Source: Amia ocellicauda
Taxonomy: Eukaryota > Chordata > Actinopteri > Amiiformes > Amiidae
DNA: 64,000 nucleotides
Reading direction: 5' to 3'
Assembly: GCF_036373705.1 (NCBI RefSeq)
Contig: NC_089863.1
Location: forward strand, 25,441,227-25,505,226
Positions 12,501 through 24,020 of the stretch are shown here, piece after piece. Position 1 is the first letter of the stretch. Each line of letters begins with the position of its first letter. The position numbers were made by a program, and so were the translations under genes. Under the pieces are notes generated by a model. That model worked only from the letters and a program-made list of their open reading frames with translations. It ran no database searches and was not told the origin of the DNA.

Positions 12501-13515
12501 TACCTGTGATTTCACTGGGAGATAATTGGTGTAAAATCATCTAAATATCAGAAACAATCTCCACTCAGTAGGGTTTGATCAGACTCAGGACTCACTCTGC
12601 TGAGCTCCACCACCTGTCTGATCTCCTCCAACTTCTTCAGCCTGTCCTGGATCTTCTGTTGCACTTCTGCCTCAGTCTCCCTCAGCTGAGCCTGTGGACA
12701 GACAGGGGGACACAGACAGTCAAGTCACTGCTGATGGCTCACTGACACTGGGCTCCAGACCCTCCCACTGACACTCAGCACAGAGCCGTCTAGAACAGGG
12801 TACTAAACTTCCAGATGTAGATCTTGAAATTAATTTTATTTTCTCTGCAAGATTTATGCCTGATCTTGTATACAAACTGTACAATATAATGTACAATATC
12901 CATATTTCCAGGTAAAAGGTATAACATTTAAAAAGTCACCTTCTTCCTTCTGCATTCCTTCTCTAAGGAGACAGTAGCGTGTCTGTGGTGGTCTGTTTCA
13001 GAGCAGAACTGACAAACACAGATCTGGTCTTGTATACAGAACAGCTCCAGGACTCTGTGGTGCTTCTTGCATAGCCTGTCTTCAATGTTGCTCACAGGCT
13101 CAATCAAAATGTGTGTCTTCATTGTTCCTACTCTCTGATGGGGCTCCAGGTGAATCTGACAGTAAGAGGCCATACACACCAGGCAGGATTTCACAGCCCT
13201 GAGCTTCCTCCCAGTGCAGAAATCACAGGGCACTTCTCCAGGCTGAGTAGAGCGCTCCTCAGGAGGGCTGAGACTCATCTTCTTCAGCTGCTCAGCCATC
13301 CCAGCAATGAAGGTGTTGACACGGAGAACTGGCCTCCTATGGAAAGTCTCCTTACACAGTGGACACTGGCACACAGCAGTGCTGTCCCAGTACCCTTCAA
13401 TACACTCCATGCAGAAGTTGTGCCCACAGGGAGTGGAGACTGGTCTGGTGAATATATCCAGACATATGGAGCACTGGAACTCCTCCTCAGACAGGATACT
13501 GCTGGGGGACGTCAT
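6539..13515 (-). CDS. TRIM-family E3 ubiquitin ligase (RING, B-boxes, coiled coil, B30.2/SPRY)
   Basis: Six coding exons join in frame: 13515-12940, 12691-12596, 12468-12235, 12151-12004, 7644-7618 and 7098-6539 (stop 6539-6541), predicting 546 aa. All have AG/GT splice sites. The RING is C15-C18-C30-H32-C35-C38-C51-C54. A B-box1-like region follows (about 97-130), then B-box2 (about 149-180), a coiled coil (about 193-300; the 96- and 234-bp exons are typical of TRIMs) and a SPRY domain (about 361-546) with PDNPERF, GRHYWEVEVG and GVFVDYDGG. RING TRIMs transfer ubiquitin and SPRY binds targets; fish finTRIM/TRIM25-like members often act in antiviral defence. An acceptor two bases before the ATG implies an upstream non-coding exon. 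The exact subfamily member is not claimed. Confidence 0.88.
7532..7574. repeat. (CT)n microsatellite in TRIM intron
   Basis: CT repeats with one interruption, in the intron just upstream (plus coordinates) of the SPRY exon. Confidence 0.8.
8340..8490 (-). mobile_element. Tc1-like transposon end
   Basis: Read on the minus strand it starts 'ctggaaaaaatgaagagacc', then 'atcagtttatctggttttac' and 'tgacaacatttctcccaaat'. This is the known terminal region of a fish Tc1-like family whose ends read 'cagctctggaaaaaattaag'. Only one end is present; it is inserted in the DIRS element. Confidence 0.65.
8490..11080. other. Internal part of the DIRS-flanked insert, unassigned
   Basis: No protein domain recognised. 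A CT-rich tract (9718-9743) is followed by a segment with LTR-like texture (AATAAA-type signals around 9897 and 10,455) and long AT-rich stretches. It could be a second retroelement nested in the DIRS copy, but no paired LTRs or primer site were found. Confidence 0.35.
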
Positions 13516-13894
13516 TCCTGAGGACAGAGGAGTGATGAGAGAGATGATCAGAGGAGGAGATCAGCAGTGTGTCACTACTGCCAGCGATATACAGCTGCTA
13601 GAAACAGTGATGTCAGTCTGCCTTGAGAGAATATAAATCAAACCCTGCTTTAGTCTACCCAATAATGAACATTCATAAACAATGCTACATCAATTATATT
13701 GCAGTATATGACACACGTTGTCTCCAAAAATTTCTATAAGTGAAACTGAAACTCCTGTGAAAAGAAACACAGAGAGTTATAACAGCTCCTCACACAAGTA
13801 TTTAAAATATTCTCACATTTGACAATTTACCAGCAGTTATTAACTGAGCAGAAGTCTGGGCAGAAGTCTGTATACTTTCCAGTTTGTTTTGGGT

Positions 13895-14205
13895 GGTTAT
13901 GTGTGTATGATGGCACATTGATGCCATCCATCCATCTTCAAAACTGCTTATCCTGGAAGCCAGAGCTGATCCCAGCAGGCATAGGGCACAAGGCAGGAAT
14001 ACACCCAGGATGGGATGCCAGGCCATTGCTGGGCAACACACACACAGACATACCTACAGGGCAATTTAGAGAAGCTAATTAATCTAACCTGCATGTCTTT
14101 GGACAGTGGGAGGAAACCAGAGTGCCTAGAGGAAACCCACAGGGACTTGAACCCAGGACCCCTAGAGCACTAACCAGCACGCCACCATGCCACCCCAGTA
14201 CTGTC
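13895..14205. repeat. Dispersed vertebrate repeat, 'CCATCCATCTTCAAAACTGC' family
   Basis: The phrases 'ccatccatcttcaaaactgc', 'gggcaatttagagaagc', 'aacctgcatgtctttgga', 'gtgggaggaaaccagag' and 'gcactaaccagcacgcc', in that order, mark a repeat very common in fish genomes. Non-coding. I do not assert its class. Confidence 0.7.
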
Positions 14206-14209
14206 ATAC

Positions 14210-14358
14210 TAATGTTATTTTAGTGTGTGCTCGTGTTACCCGGATGTATAACACCGGATGTTGATACCCATAGATGCAGAGAGATGCTCAACATGACTTG
14301 TTATTTGCACAAGGACTCTGTCTCATCATTTAACATATAAACATGGTGTCAGAAGTGG
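14210..14358 (+). repeat. Partial 5' LTR and primer-binding site of the gypsy element
   Basis: Sequence ending '...cataaaca' (to 14,343) is followed at once by TGGTGTCAGAAGTGG, a primer-site form used by many fish gypsy elements. This places the LTR 3' boundary at about 14,343. The 5' boundary is unclear and no matching 3' LTR was found. Confidence 0.5.
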
Positions 14359-14371
14359 CAGAAGACTATTT

Positions 14372-17300
14372 ATGATCTCCGCAAATCATAGCAAGTTATT
14401 TTGGTTTGTTATTTTGCAGTTAGCCTCAGTATTGTTAGTTAACAGAGCGTGGTCCTGGCTGCAAACATTCCCCCTCCCGCCGCTACGAAGCTCAGTGGAG
14501 ACTGGAGCACAAACTGGGATACATTTAGAGGAGAATGGGAGGATTATGCACTGGCTACGGGACTTCTAGAGAAGAATGATTCTGTAGTGGCTGACACTTT
14601 GAGAACTATTATGGGCGCTGAATGACGACATGTGTACAAACACAACTTGAACCTGACAGAACAACAGCAAGGCAATGCAAAATCTATTCTTGATGCTCTT
14701 GAGCACTATTTTAAGACAGCAAAGAATGTTATTTACGAGCGTTATGTGTTCGGCTGTTGCAAACAGGAGGATGGGGAGTCCATTGACAGCTTTGTTACCA
14801 GGCTAAGGGAGAAGGCAGCCACATGTGGCTATGGCGCTTTGAAAGATTAATTGATCAGTGATAAGATAGTGCTAGGCATAGAAGATGAGGGCACACGCAG
14901 ACGTCTTCTCAGAGAATGGGACTTGACGCTGGTCTTGGCAGTGGAGACATGCCGGGCAGCAGAGCTTACTGATATACGAATGAGTTCCATGGAGTTAGAA
15001 AGGCAGCATATGGATAATGTTAATGCTACATTGAGACAGCCAGACAAGAAATTCCCCTCTGCCACAGCAAACTGTAATACTTCAGCCAACTTGGTAATGG
15101 ACTACCCCAATACGTGCAGATATTGTGGCATTTCACACAGATGTGGAAATGAACACTGCCCAGCCTATGGGAAAATGTGAAAATCTTGTGGCACAGCTAA
15201 TCATTTCGCGAGGGTTTGCATGAGGAGCAGAAAACAAGAGGGTAAAGTACACTCCTTTGAAATAAACGCAGATAAAGAAAACAGCACTGAGAATGACATT
15301 TATGCTAATGAGTGCATAGGGGCAATAAGGGGAAAAGGAAAAAAGTGGTTTGTCACTCTGCAGCTTAAAAACAAACTACCACAATGCCAGCTAGACTCAG
15401 GGGCCACATGTAACGTTATGAACCTTAAAGACGAAATGAGACTTGCACCCAAAGACAAACTCACACAGAGTAACACCAAGCTGAAACTGTATTCAGGCCA
15501 GCTGATAACCTCGTTAGGTCTGTTTGTGACAGAGTGTATTGTTCATGGCCAGAAGCACACCCTGGAATTCAAAATAGTTGAGGCTAGCCAATAGCCATTA
15601 CTGTCAGGGTCCACATGCGAGAGCCTTGGGCTATTAACTTCACCATCCCAGCAGACCTTAACATTATAGAGAAGGTTCAGGCTAGGCCTTTGAGCAAAGA
15701 GGTACTTCTAGGGAAAGACCAAGATGTCTTCAATGCACCGGTTGAGTCAGTTCCCAGCTAAGTCCATTAACTTGGACCCAGCAATCCAGCCAGTCCAGTG
15801 TGCGCCCCGCAACGTACCTGTGGCCATGAAAGCAGCTGTGAAGGCTCAGCTTGGTGAGCAGATGGCCATATGATATCTGTCACCGAGCTTACGGATTGGA
15901 TTAGTAATATGGTTATTGTCAAAAAACCAGGAAAGCTACGGATATGCATTGATCCTAAATACCTCAATCAAGCCCTGCAGCGTTCACATTACATTATGCC
16001 CATGTTAGAAGATGTACTTTACAAGCTCCCAAAGGCCAGAGTCTTCACGCTCATGGACGCCAGAGACCCCTTTCTGCAGTGTAAGCTTGACCAGCCCAGC
16101 AGCTACATGACCACCTTTTGGGCTCCATGGGGCAGGAAGAGGTGGTTGAAGCTCCTGTTTGGGGTCTCCATGGCTCCAGAGGTGTATCAGCGGAAACAGC
16201 ATGAGCTGCTGGTGGGACTCAGTGGCGAGGAACCCATAGCCGATGACAACCTCGTAGTGGGCTGTGGGGACAGTGATCAGGAGGCGGGATGTGATCACGA
16301 TGCCAAGCTGCTAGCCCTGATGGACAGGTGCAGACAGGTCAAGCTAAGGCTGAGAATAAACAAGCTGCAGTACAAAGTGCCAGAGGTCTGGATTGAAAGC
16401 GGATCCAGAAAAAGTGAAGGCTGTATTGGACATGCCCCCTCCATCTGACATGAAGGCAGTACAGCGCTTCATTGTATTTGTCAACTACCTGGTGAAGTTC
16501 GTGCCACGGCTCTCAGAGGTGAGCCACTGAAGAGGTTCATGGACAAGGACGTCATGTGGCATTGGCTCCCAAAACACAATGCTGCTGTGAGGGAAATAAA
16601 GCAACTGGTCACACAGACACCTGTCCTACAATACAATGATGTGCCAAACCAGTCACAATTCAGAGTGATTCAAGCCAGTTTGGACTGGGCTGTTGCCTCA
16701 TGCAGGAGGGTCTAGGGCGCTCACTCCTACAGAGCAGAACTACGTCCAGATAGAGAAGAAGTGCCTTAGCATTGTGTTTGCATGTCAACGCTTTCACCAC
16801 TACCTCTGTGGGCATGACAACATCAGCGCAGAGACAGATCACAAGCCCCTTATCGCTATATTCAACAATATCCACAGCTACAACCTCAAGGTAATGTATA
16901 AGGCAGGGCCAGAGGTGTACATGAGAAGAAACTGCTCTAGCTGTCAGAGAATTTTGGCCAGTCAGAGAGGAATTCAGTGTTCAAAATGGGGTTCTATTCA
17001 CAGGTCAGAGAGTCATTATTCCCCGGTCCCTGCACACTGAGATGCTGGCGTGAGTACACTCAAGTCACATTTGGGGTGAGGCCTGTTACAGACAAGCACC
17101 AGACACATTGTATTGGCCAGGAATGCAGAGTGAAATCAAAGACTATGTCAGCAAATGCACAATCTGCAATGAATATGCCATTGAGCAGCAGAGAGAGACA
17201 ATGATGTCTCATGAGCTACCGACACGCCCCTGGCAGATAGTTATTCTGTATCTCTTTCAGCACAGTGGCCAAGACTTTCTCCTGTTAGTTGATCATTATT

Positions 17301-18060
17301 CTGACTTCTGGGAGATTGACCTTCTTCCTGATCTCTCAGCTGAGACAACGATCAAATGTTGCAAAGCTCAGTTTGCCCGCTATAGCCTGCCTGACTTATT
17401 TCAGATAATGGATCCCAGTTCGCTTGTTTCGAAATTCGGAAATTTGCTGCAGACTGGGAATTTGTCACCTCCTCACCATGGCCCCCGAAAGCTAATGGGA
17501 AGACCAAGTCGGAGGTCAAAAGAACCTCTGCAAGCAAGCTCTGAGAGAGGGCAAGGATGCCTGGAAAGCTATTTTACAGTGGCGCAATGCCCTAACGGAA
17601 GGCATGGACAGCAGCCCGGCCCAGTGCCTCATGGCACGCCGCTTAAAAGCAACTCTGCTTTCATCTCAAGTTCATCTATGACAACTCAGCAAAGGACTTA
17701 CCTGAACTCAAAGTGGGCGAAGCAGTGCGGATGAAGCCACTACCCGGGGACCGAACAGGTCTCTGGAGGCTCGGATCGTATGTGCAGAAAGTTGCACTAC
17801 GCTCATACTTGTTCGAAGTGCATGGATCGCTGTACCATTGAAACCGGGTTGACCTCCAGCTAGCTGAGCCGGCACTTACACGAAACCCTGACAATCAAAA
17901 GGGGCACATGGCAATGGAGGGACACCCAGCAAGTCAGGTGGAGAGTGAGACATAGGGTGAAGAGCCAGGGGATAGCAGGGCAACTGCTCCCTCGCCCCTC
18001 AACAGACAGTCAGAGGACACACCTGTGTGTGTTCCCCCTGTCATCATCAAAAAGCCCGCT
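14372..18060 (+). mobile_element. Ty3/gypsy retrotransposon, decayed gag-pol
   Basis: Domains in order, broken by stops and frameshifts: a capsid-like gag (about 14,470-15,060); Cys-His knuckles with CPAYGK and CGTANHFARVC (about 15,110-15,220); an aspartic protease with QLDSGATCNVM (about 15,390-15,420); reverse transcriptase (15,870-16,450) with VKKPGKLRICIDPKYLN and IADDNLVVG at the catalytic site; RNase H pieces (16,690-16,870); and an integrase (about 17,050-17,740) with YWPGM near 17,111 and a CTIC zinc-finger half. Domain order PR-RT-RH-IN identifies Ty3/gypsy. At least five in-frame stops make it non-functional. No 3' LTR is visible, so it is truncated. Confidence 0.88.
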
Positions 18061-18149
18061 GTTTTTTCTCACACCATGGATGGCTGTCACGGCCACCCCT
18101 CCAGCGCAGCCTCCCTCGGGGTCGGGGGGAAGGAGCTGCCAGGACGATT

Positions 18150-18296
18150 CAGCAGCAGTATCCGTAATGTGGATAGGGTCGGTCACCAACAGTCATGCTG
18201 GGAGTGACTGCAGGAAGAGTGCAGAAACCGGCCGATCTCCTGGTTCATGCACTCCATCTGACCAGTGGACTGGGGATGATAGCTGGAGGTGAGGTC
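18150..18296 (-). mobile_element. Second gypsy integrase fragment
   Basis: Minus strand from 18,296 reads [19 protein letters not shown] and continues EIGRFLH, the gypsy integrase catalytic-core block 'SSYHPQ--GQ-ER-NQ-L--FLR'. It faces opposite to the preceding gypsy copy and so is a separate relic. Confidence 0.7.
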
Positions 18297-18308
18297 CCCC
18301 AAGTCCCC

Positions 18309-18829
18309 TTAGGCCATGTGTCCACCAAAGTGTTTTCTGCAGCTGAAAATGCCCGGCACTCATCTGAAAGCACCATCTGGGAGCGCTTCAGAGCGATTTG
18401 GAGGAGCAGCGCTGTTTCAGTGCTATGATATGGAATATCCGTGGAAGTAATGTGTTGAAGTGCCTAATGTTGCAGATAGTTTGTGTTGCTAACAAATACT
18501 GAATGTAATAATGTCGGCACAAGGTAGAGTAAGTGCTCTGGCTCTTGCTCTGGATGAAGGGAAGGTTGAAGCACATAGAGAGAGAGGAGGGACGGTCGGT
18601 GTGGTATTTGTCCAGTCCCTCCTCCGCTGCGCTGCATTTTACCCAAAGTTGAAAATTTTTCAACTCTCGGCGACCAAAAAAAACGCCCAGCACTCAGCAC
18701 TCAGCTAGGAATAGACCCGCAGTGCCACATCACGCTGTTGGCTTTTTAAAAACGTGGCGCTCCCACTGCAAACAACAGAAAAAATACGCTGGCCTCAGGA
18801 AAAAATGCTTTGGTGGACACACGGCCTTA
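18309..18829. mobile_element. PIF/Harbinger-like MITE with TTA target duplication
   Basis: The element (18,312-18,826) starts GGCCATGTGTCCACCAAAG and ends CTTTGGTGGACACACGGCC, a ~19-bp inverted repeat with one mismatch. TTA flanks it on both sides (18,309-18,311 and 18,827-18,829), the 3-bp T-W-A duplication typical of PIF/Harbinger. No transposase inside. Confidence 0.75.
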
Positions 18830-19915
18830 TACTGTGTTCCCTGCTAAAGTACAGTCTTCGTTTCCTGTCTTAGCAATTGTGTAAATACACATTATTATTG
18901 TCAAAACTTACCCATCCGTGTGGTAAGGGAGAGAGAGTGGGTGTAACAAAGTAATCTCTCCTACAAAAGAGGTGGTGTGGTCGTGTAGTGTGTCGCCCCT
19001 ATAACCCAATATGCAGCGAATCAAGTTTAAACACACAAGTGTTGAATATGGTTCATAAACATAGTGTAACTAAGAGTTTAATGTTCATGTTCAGGTCTCT
19101 TTCTGAAGTGGGTAGTCTTTGTCATCATGTTACACTTTGTAAAACAGCATGATATAGAACTTTTTAGACCTATAGCACATTTTAATATACGAGTACTGAC
19201 TTTGAAATTCAAAATTGATTTATGAATTTGTCTATGTACTTTGGTTTATATATATTATGTATTATGTGACTAACAAGGGAAAGTCAACATTTCAATTTTC
19301 TTGATTGAAACATTCCACCATTTGGATATCCTTGATAAGCGTGTATTGCATCTGGACCTGACTATTTGTTATGATTCTACCTAACTTCTGGCTCTGGGGA
19401 AAAGGACACAATTAGTATTTTGGATGTCCAAAAATAATGCCTGGTTAGATTCACACAATTGATAGGTCTAGGTTCTTCAAGGCTAATCTAGGTGTATTTA
19501 AAGGTTCAGTCTGTCCCTGGTAGGTGGGCCATGCAGTAGACTGGTGCTTAGTTGAGAGAGCAAAGCAAAAGTGTGGTTGCCATTTTGAAGACATTGTATG
19601 TACAGAGAATCTTGGAGTGTGCAAGTGTATTTTTTTGCACGCGTTTGGAGTTCTTGGTACTTTGCGTTTAATAAACACTCTTGCACTAAGTGTTCTATTG
19701 TACATTAGAAAATCAAGGCCTTGTGAGAGCACGCTTACCCTCATTAAGAACCCAGGTAAAGTCACAGCAGATTTCTGAATGAAGATTTTCCATGAAGAGC
19801 ATTGACCACCCAAAACAAACCGTTAGCAAGGAAACTAAACAACCTTCTGGACTAATGCAGGGTTTTATTTCCATTGTCTTTAATGTTCTTCATGTACAGT
19901 TATCCTGAACACTCA
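18830..19915. other. No gene seen
   Basis: AT-rich non-coding sequence. A stretch at 19,540-19,760 has an AATAAA and LTR-like texture but no partner repeat. Confidence 0.4.
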
Positions 19916-19919
19916 AGGC

Positions 19920-20195
19920 TTTCAAAAGTATTCAGCCCCCTTGGACTTTTCCACATTTCATTGTGTTACAACATAAAATCAGAATGGATTTAATCAGGAG
20001 TTTTCACCACTTATCAACACAGAAAATGTTCATAATGTCAAAGTGAAAAATATAATCTGAAAAATGTTTTAAATTAATTACAAATAAAAAACAGAAAATT
20101 ATTGAATGCATAAGTAATCACCCCATTCAGTCAATATTTGGTAGAGGCAGCTTTGGCAGCAATTTCAGCCATGAGTCTATGTGGATAAGTCTCTA
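19920..20195 (+). mobile_element. Tc1/mariner-like transposon end
   Basis: It reads 'aaaagtattcagcccccttg', 'ccacatttcattgtgttac', 'taatcaccccattcagtcaa', then 'ggcagctttggcagcaattt': the terminal region of a Tc1-like family common in fish. A reversed piece of the same family lies at 32,780-32,910. Confidence 0.7.
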
Positions 20196-20332
20196 CCAAT
20201 TCGATTTAACCAATTTAGAACAATTTGCAGATTATATTTTTCACTTTTAGATATCACATATTAAAACTACATTTTTGTAATCGTATCTTCCCTGTATCAT
20301 ATTGGTGAAAGATACACACCCCTAATATAAAT

Positions 20333-21600
20333 ATATAAGTGGATGTTTTTTCATTGTAAGTAAATATTTTTGCCAAGTAATTTAAATTGACTTGATTTAA
20401 TCAGCCTTGATGCTACTCCATTAATACCTCTGCCTTCCTTTACACACAGCACTCAGTCTGGCCAGCAGAAGAAGCCCTGCCCCCATTTAAATGAGCTGAA
20501 AATACTCAGTTGAAGGAGGAACACAAGACACTGGCAACAGATCACTCAGTTTCTTCTTCAACATGATAATAATTTAAAAAACTGTGTCGGATTCAGAGCA
20601 TTTCTGTGCCGCCCAGCTCTCCACAGTGAGGCTGTTGTGTGAAGGCAGCACTCCCTCAGTGCCTCACCTGCTCTCCCTCTCAGAGGACACAGCCGCTGCC
20701 CTGGAGGTCTCTGCCTGTCCCTCAGGAGCCGCCTCTCTCTCCCTCCCTGGAGTGCAGTGTGGAGTCTGGGGGTCTGGACAGCAGCACTGCCCTCACACAC
20801 CTCTCAGCAGCAGCACCACACTGGCCCTCTGTGCCGCAACTTACACTGCTTCTGCTTTCACGTTCACCTGGACCGACCAGTTCCTCAGGATCACCTGTGC
20901 AGCTGAGGAAGAAACGAGAGTTCCTGCACAGTGAGCAGCAGATACAGTCTTCAGGGAGAGACTTGTAAGAAATGCTACAGAGCAGCATATCTCTTAACCG
21001 TGGAACATTCTTTCTGCATGATAGCCTGTAGCTCATCTATGGTATGGACCCTCACGATAGATAGTACATTGAATTTTTTGCACATAATCCACAAAGGACT
21101 CCATCAGCTGTATGTAATTCTGCTGCATTCGCTCTGTGATCATAGTAGCTTTTACCTCTTTTAGCAGAATCGTCAGTATTCCTGTTCACAATGTTGAAAA
21201 CATCTAATTTGTTGCTGTCACGTATTCGGTATAGTTTACCATCCTCTCCCCACCATTTACATCAGACACCAAGTCTATAGGGAGATGTGGGCAACGGCCA
21301 TAAAGTCAAAGAAATGGGGGGTGTCCCATGGTGTCACATGTGGTACAAATGTAAGCATGCAGGGGCGTCATGCAGGTAAATGTTTTGGGGGGGCACAGTC
21401 AGATCAGAAGACAAATTACGATTCTTTCACTGGTTGGTACTTACTGCTTTTAACTAAATCTATAGGGTATCCTGAGTTATTTTAAATTGACGTGTACTTT
21501 CATTTACTACTCTACATACATATTCAATAGTATTACTCCACTGTTTTTGTAGTATTCTGGCCACTGGTATTTCTGATACCACTTACTGTTAAAACATCTC
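20333..21600. repeat. Direct duplication, copy 1
   Basis: About 1.27 kb matching 22,752-24,020 at high identity along most of its length, from 'aagtggatgttttttcattg' to 'tctgataccacttactgtta'. It contains a GC-rich block (20,600-20,850) and, around 21,040-21,180 on the minus strand, the same gypsy-like remnant as copy 2. The GC-rich block has open frames on both strands but I recognise no protein family. Confidence 0.75.
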
Positions 21601-21604
21601 AGAT

Positions 21605-22745
21605 TAGTTCCAAAACAAATGTATGGGTCGGCACCTAACACTGGTGGAGTGGGACCCTTTCTTTCATATTCATCTCTTGCTAGTCGATCTTTGGGCATGA
21701 TTAAACTTGTCTGTTTCTGATCAAAATAAAATAAGTCCTTAAAAATGGTGTGCATACTATAAAACCAATAAGGAAAATAAATACTATTGCAACAGAGCTT
21801 TTTAGTCACACTTGAAAGTATTAGTAAAGCATTTATATGATCTATTCAATACAGAAAAGGTGTATGAAATAGTGAATCATGTAAAAAAGAACCTTGATGA
21901 ATATACCCAAGTGTTTCCACCTGTGGACAATTTCCTATGTACAATGGGTGGGTACACAGTGTTCAATTTTAAGATGTTTTATGTATATTTTTTGAGGGTG
22001 ATTAGAATGAAGAATTAATCTTGCATTTTTATTCCATGTAGCACCATAATGACCTAGTAATGAAGGAATAAGGGGAAAACACTTATCATTTCATGTCAAA
22101 TTATAAAAAGTTAGCTCAGTACACTATTGTCACAATTATGTTTCAGTCTTCTTTTAATATGAGCCCTTGATGATGAAAACTGCAAAGTTACACAGACCTA
22201 GGATTCCCTTTCCCTAAAAATAATGGGAAAAATAACAGTTTCGAAGTTGCAGCTTTACCTCCAAACACTGCAAATTGTATCAGATAAAAGACAAAAGAGG
22301 CTGCAGAAAGATCCTGAGCAGAGAGAGGTTTATTATCAGCCAGTATGAGCAATCAGTCCCTAGAGACTTCAACCTATTGTTTGTGGTACTGAAGATTTGT
22401 AATCTATATTCTATTTAAAACCAACAATAACATTCAGACATATATAAATACATATTATAATGCTTGTTTTTTCCTCAGGAGTACTACCAACTCATTATTT
22501 AGGTGTGCAACAACAAGTAATTTTATTTCTTATTAACTGCAAAACACACTAATCTCAGGTACTGCACAATCACACACAACCACTCCCTTTAATTCCCTTT
22601 CCCCTTTTATCCCACTACTGACACCAATGTAAAGAACTAGGAGTTCTGCCACAGCAGGGATTCTAATGCCTATCTCCCGTACCTCAATGCACCAACCTTA
22701 CCACATCACCAAATGGCCCAGACCTCCAAGCGAGGCTCAAGATCA
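21605..22745. other. No gene seen
   Basis: AT-rich spacer between the two duplicated blocks. No coding motif recognised. Confidence 0.4.
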
Positions 22746-22751
22746 CTACAA

Positions 22752-24020
22752 TATGTAAGTGGATGTTTTCTCATTGTAAGTTTGACCAAGTAATTGAAAT
22801 TGACTGGATTTAATCAGCCCTGATCCTACTCCATTAATACAGTGAGGGGCCAGTGCATTCCCTCGGTCTTCCTTTACACACACAGCACTGAAAACAGCAC
22901 ACAGAGCTGAAAAGACTCTGTAGAAGGAGGAACACAAGACACTGGAAACAGATCACCCAGTTTCTTCTTCAACATTAAAATAATCTTAAAAAACAGAAGT
23001 AAAAGGTGTACAGTGCAAGATTCAGAGCATCTGTGTGCAGCCCATCTCTCCACAGTGAGGCTGTTGTGTGAAGGCAGCGCTCCCTCAGTGCCTCACCTGC
23101 TCTCCCTCTCAGAGGACACAGCCGCTGCCCTGGAGGTCTCTGCCCGTCCCTCTGGAGCCGCCTCTCTCTCCCTCCCTGGAGTGCAGTGTGGAGTCTGGGG
23201 GTCTGGACAGCAGCACTGCCCTCACACACCTCTCAGCAGCAGCACCACACTGGCCCTCAGCTTACAGGGCCTACTGGTGCTGGACTCTGCTCCACACACA
23301 TACTGCTTCTGCTTTCACATTCACCTGGACCGACCAGTTCCTCAGGATCACCTGCACAGTGAGCGGCAGATAGTCTCCAGGGAGAGACTTGTAAGAAATG
23401 CTACAGAGCAGCATATTTCTGTACCGTAGAACATTCTTCCTGCATGATAGCCTGTAGCTCATCTATGGTATGGACCCTCACGATAGCTAGTACATTTAAT
23501 TTTTGTGCACATAATCCACAAAGGACTCCATCAGCTGTCTGTAATTCTGCTGCATTTGCTCTGTGATCATAGTAGCTTTTACTTCTTTTAGCAGAATCAT
23601 CAGTATTCCTGTTCACAATCTTAAAAACATCTTTTGTTTCTGCCACTTTTTCACATATTCAGTATAGTTTATCATCCTCTCCCCAACATTTACATCAAAC
23701 ACCAAGTCTATAGGCCGGGGTGGGCAACAGTCCTAAAGTCAATGAAATGGGGAGTATCCCGTGGTGTCACATGTGGAAGCATGCAGGGGCGTCGTGCAGC
23801 TAAATTTTTTGGGGGGTACAGTCGGAAGACAAATTACGATTCTTTCAAATGGTTATTTTTTAATGCTTTTAGTACATCTCTAGGGTATCTTATGTTTTTT
23901 TTTAATGTATGTGTACTTTAATGTAGTGCCCTACATACATATTCAATAGCATTGCTCCGCTGTTTTTGTTGTAATCTAGCCACTGATATTTCTGATACCA
24001 GTTACTGTTAAAACCTCTTT
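22752..24020. repeat. Direct duplication, copy 2
   Basis: Second copy of the 20,333-21,600 block, same orientation, starts 2.4 kb apart. It carries a ~40-bp insertion relative to copy 1 near 23,262-23,302 (between 'ctggccctc' and 'tactgcttctgc') and a ~25-bp gap at the GC-rich block's right edge. Confidence 0.75.
23440..23646 (-). mobile_element. Gypsy-like integrase C-terminal remnant in duplicated block
   Basis: Minus strand reads FKIVNRNTDDSAKRSKSYYD followed by HRANAAELQTADGVL, close to the gypsy integrase tail 'A---A--N-----KR-K-YYD--A---ELQPGDRVL'. Short and broken; the same relic is in copy 1 near 21,040-21,180. Confidence 0.5.

Noticed and set aside
13111-13636. Plus-strand frames over the TRIM RING/B-box exon
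   Set aside because: Antisense shadows of a well supported RING/B-box exon.
20584-20934. 116-codon plus frame in the duplicated GC-rich block, considered as an immune receptor or leucine-rich repeat exon
   Set aside because: No repeat periodicity, no family motif and equally open frames on the other strand; recorded as unidentified.
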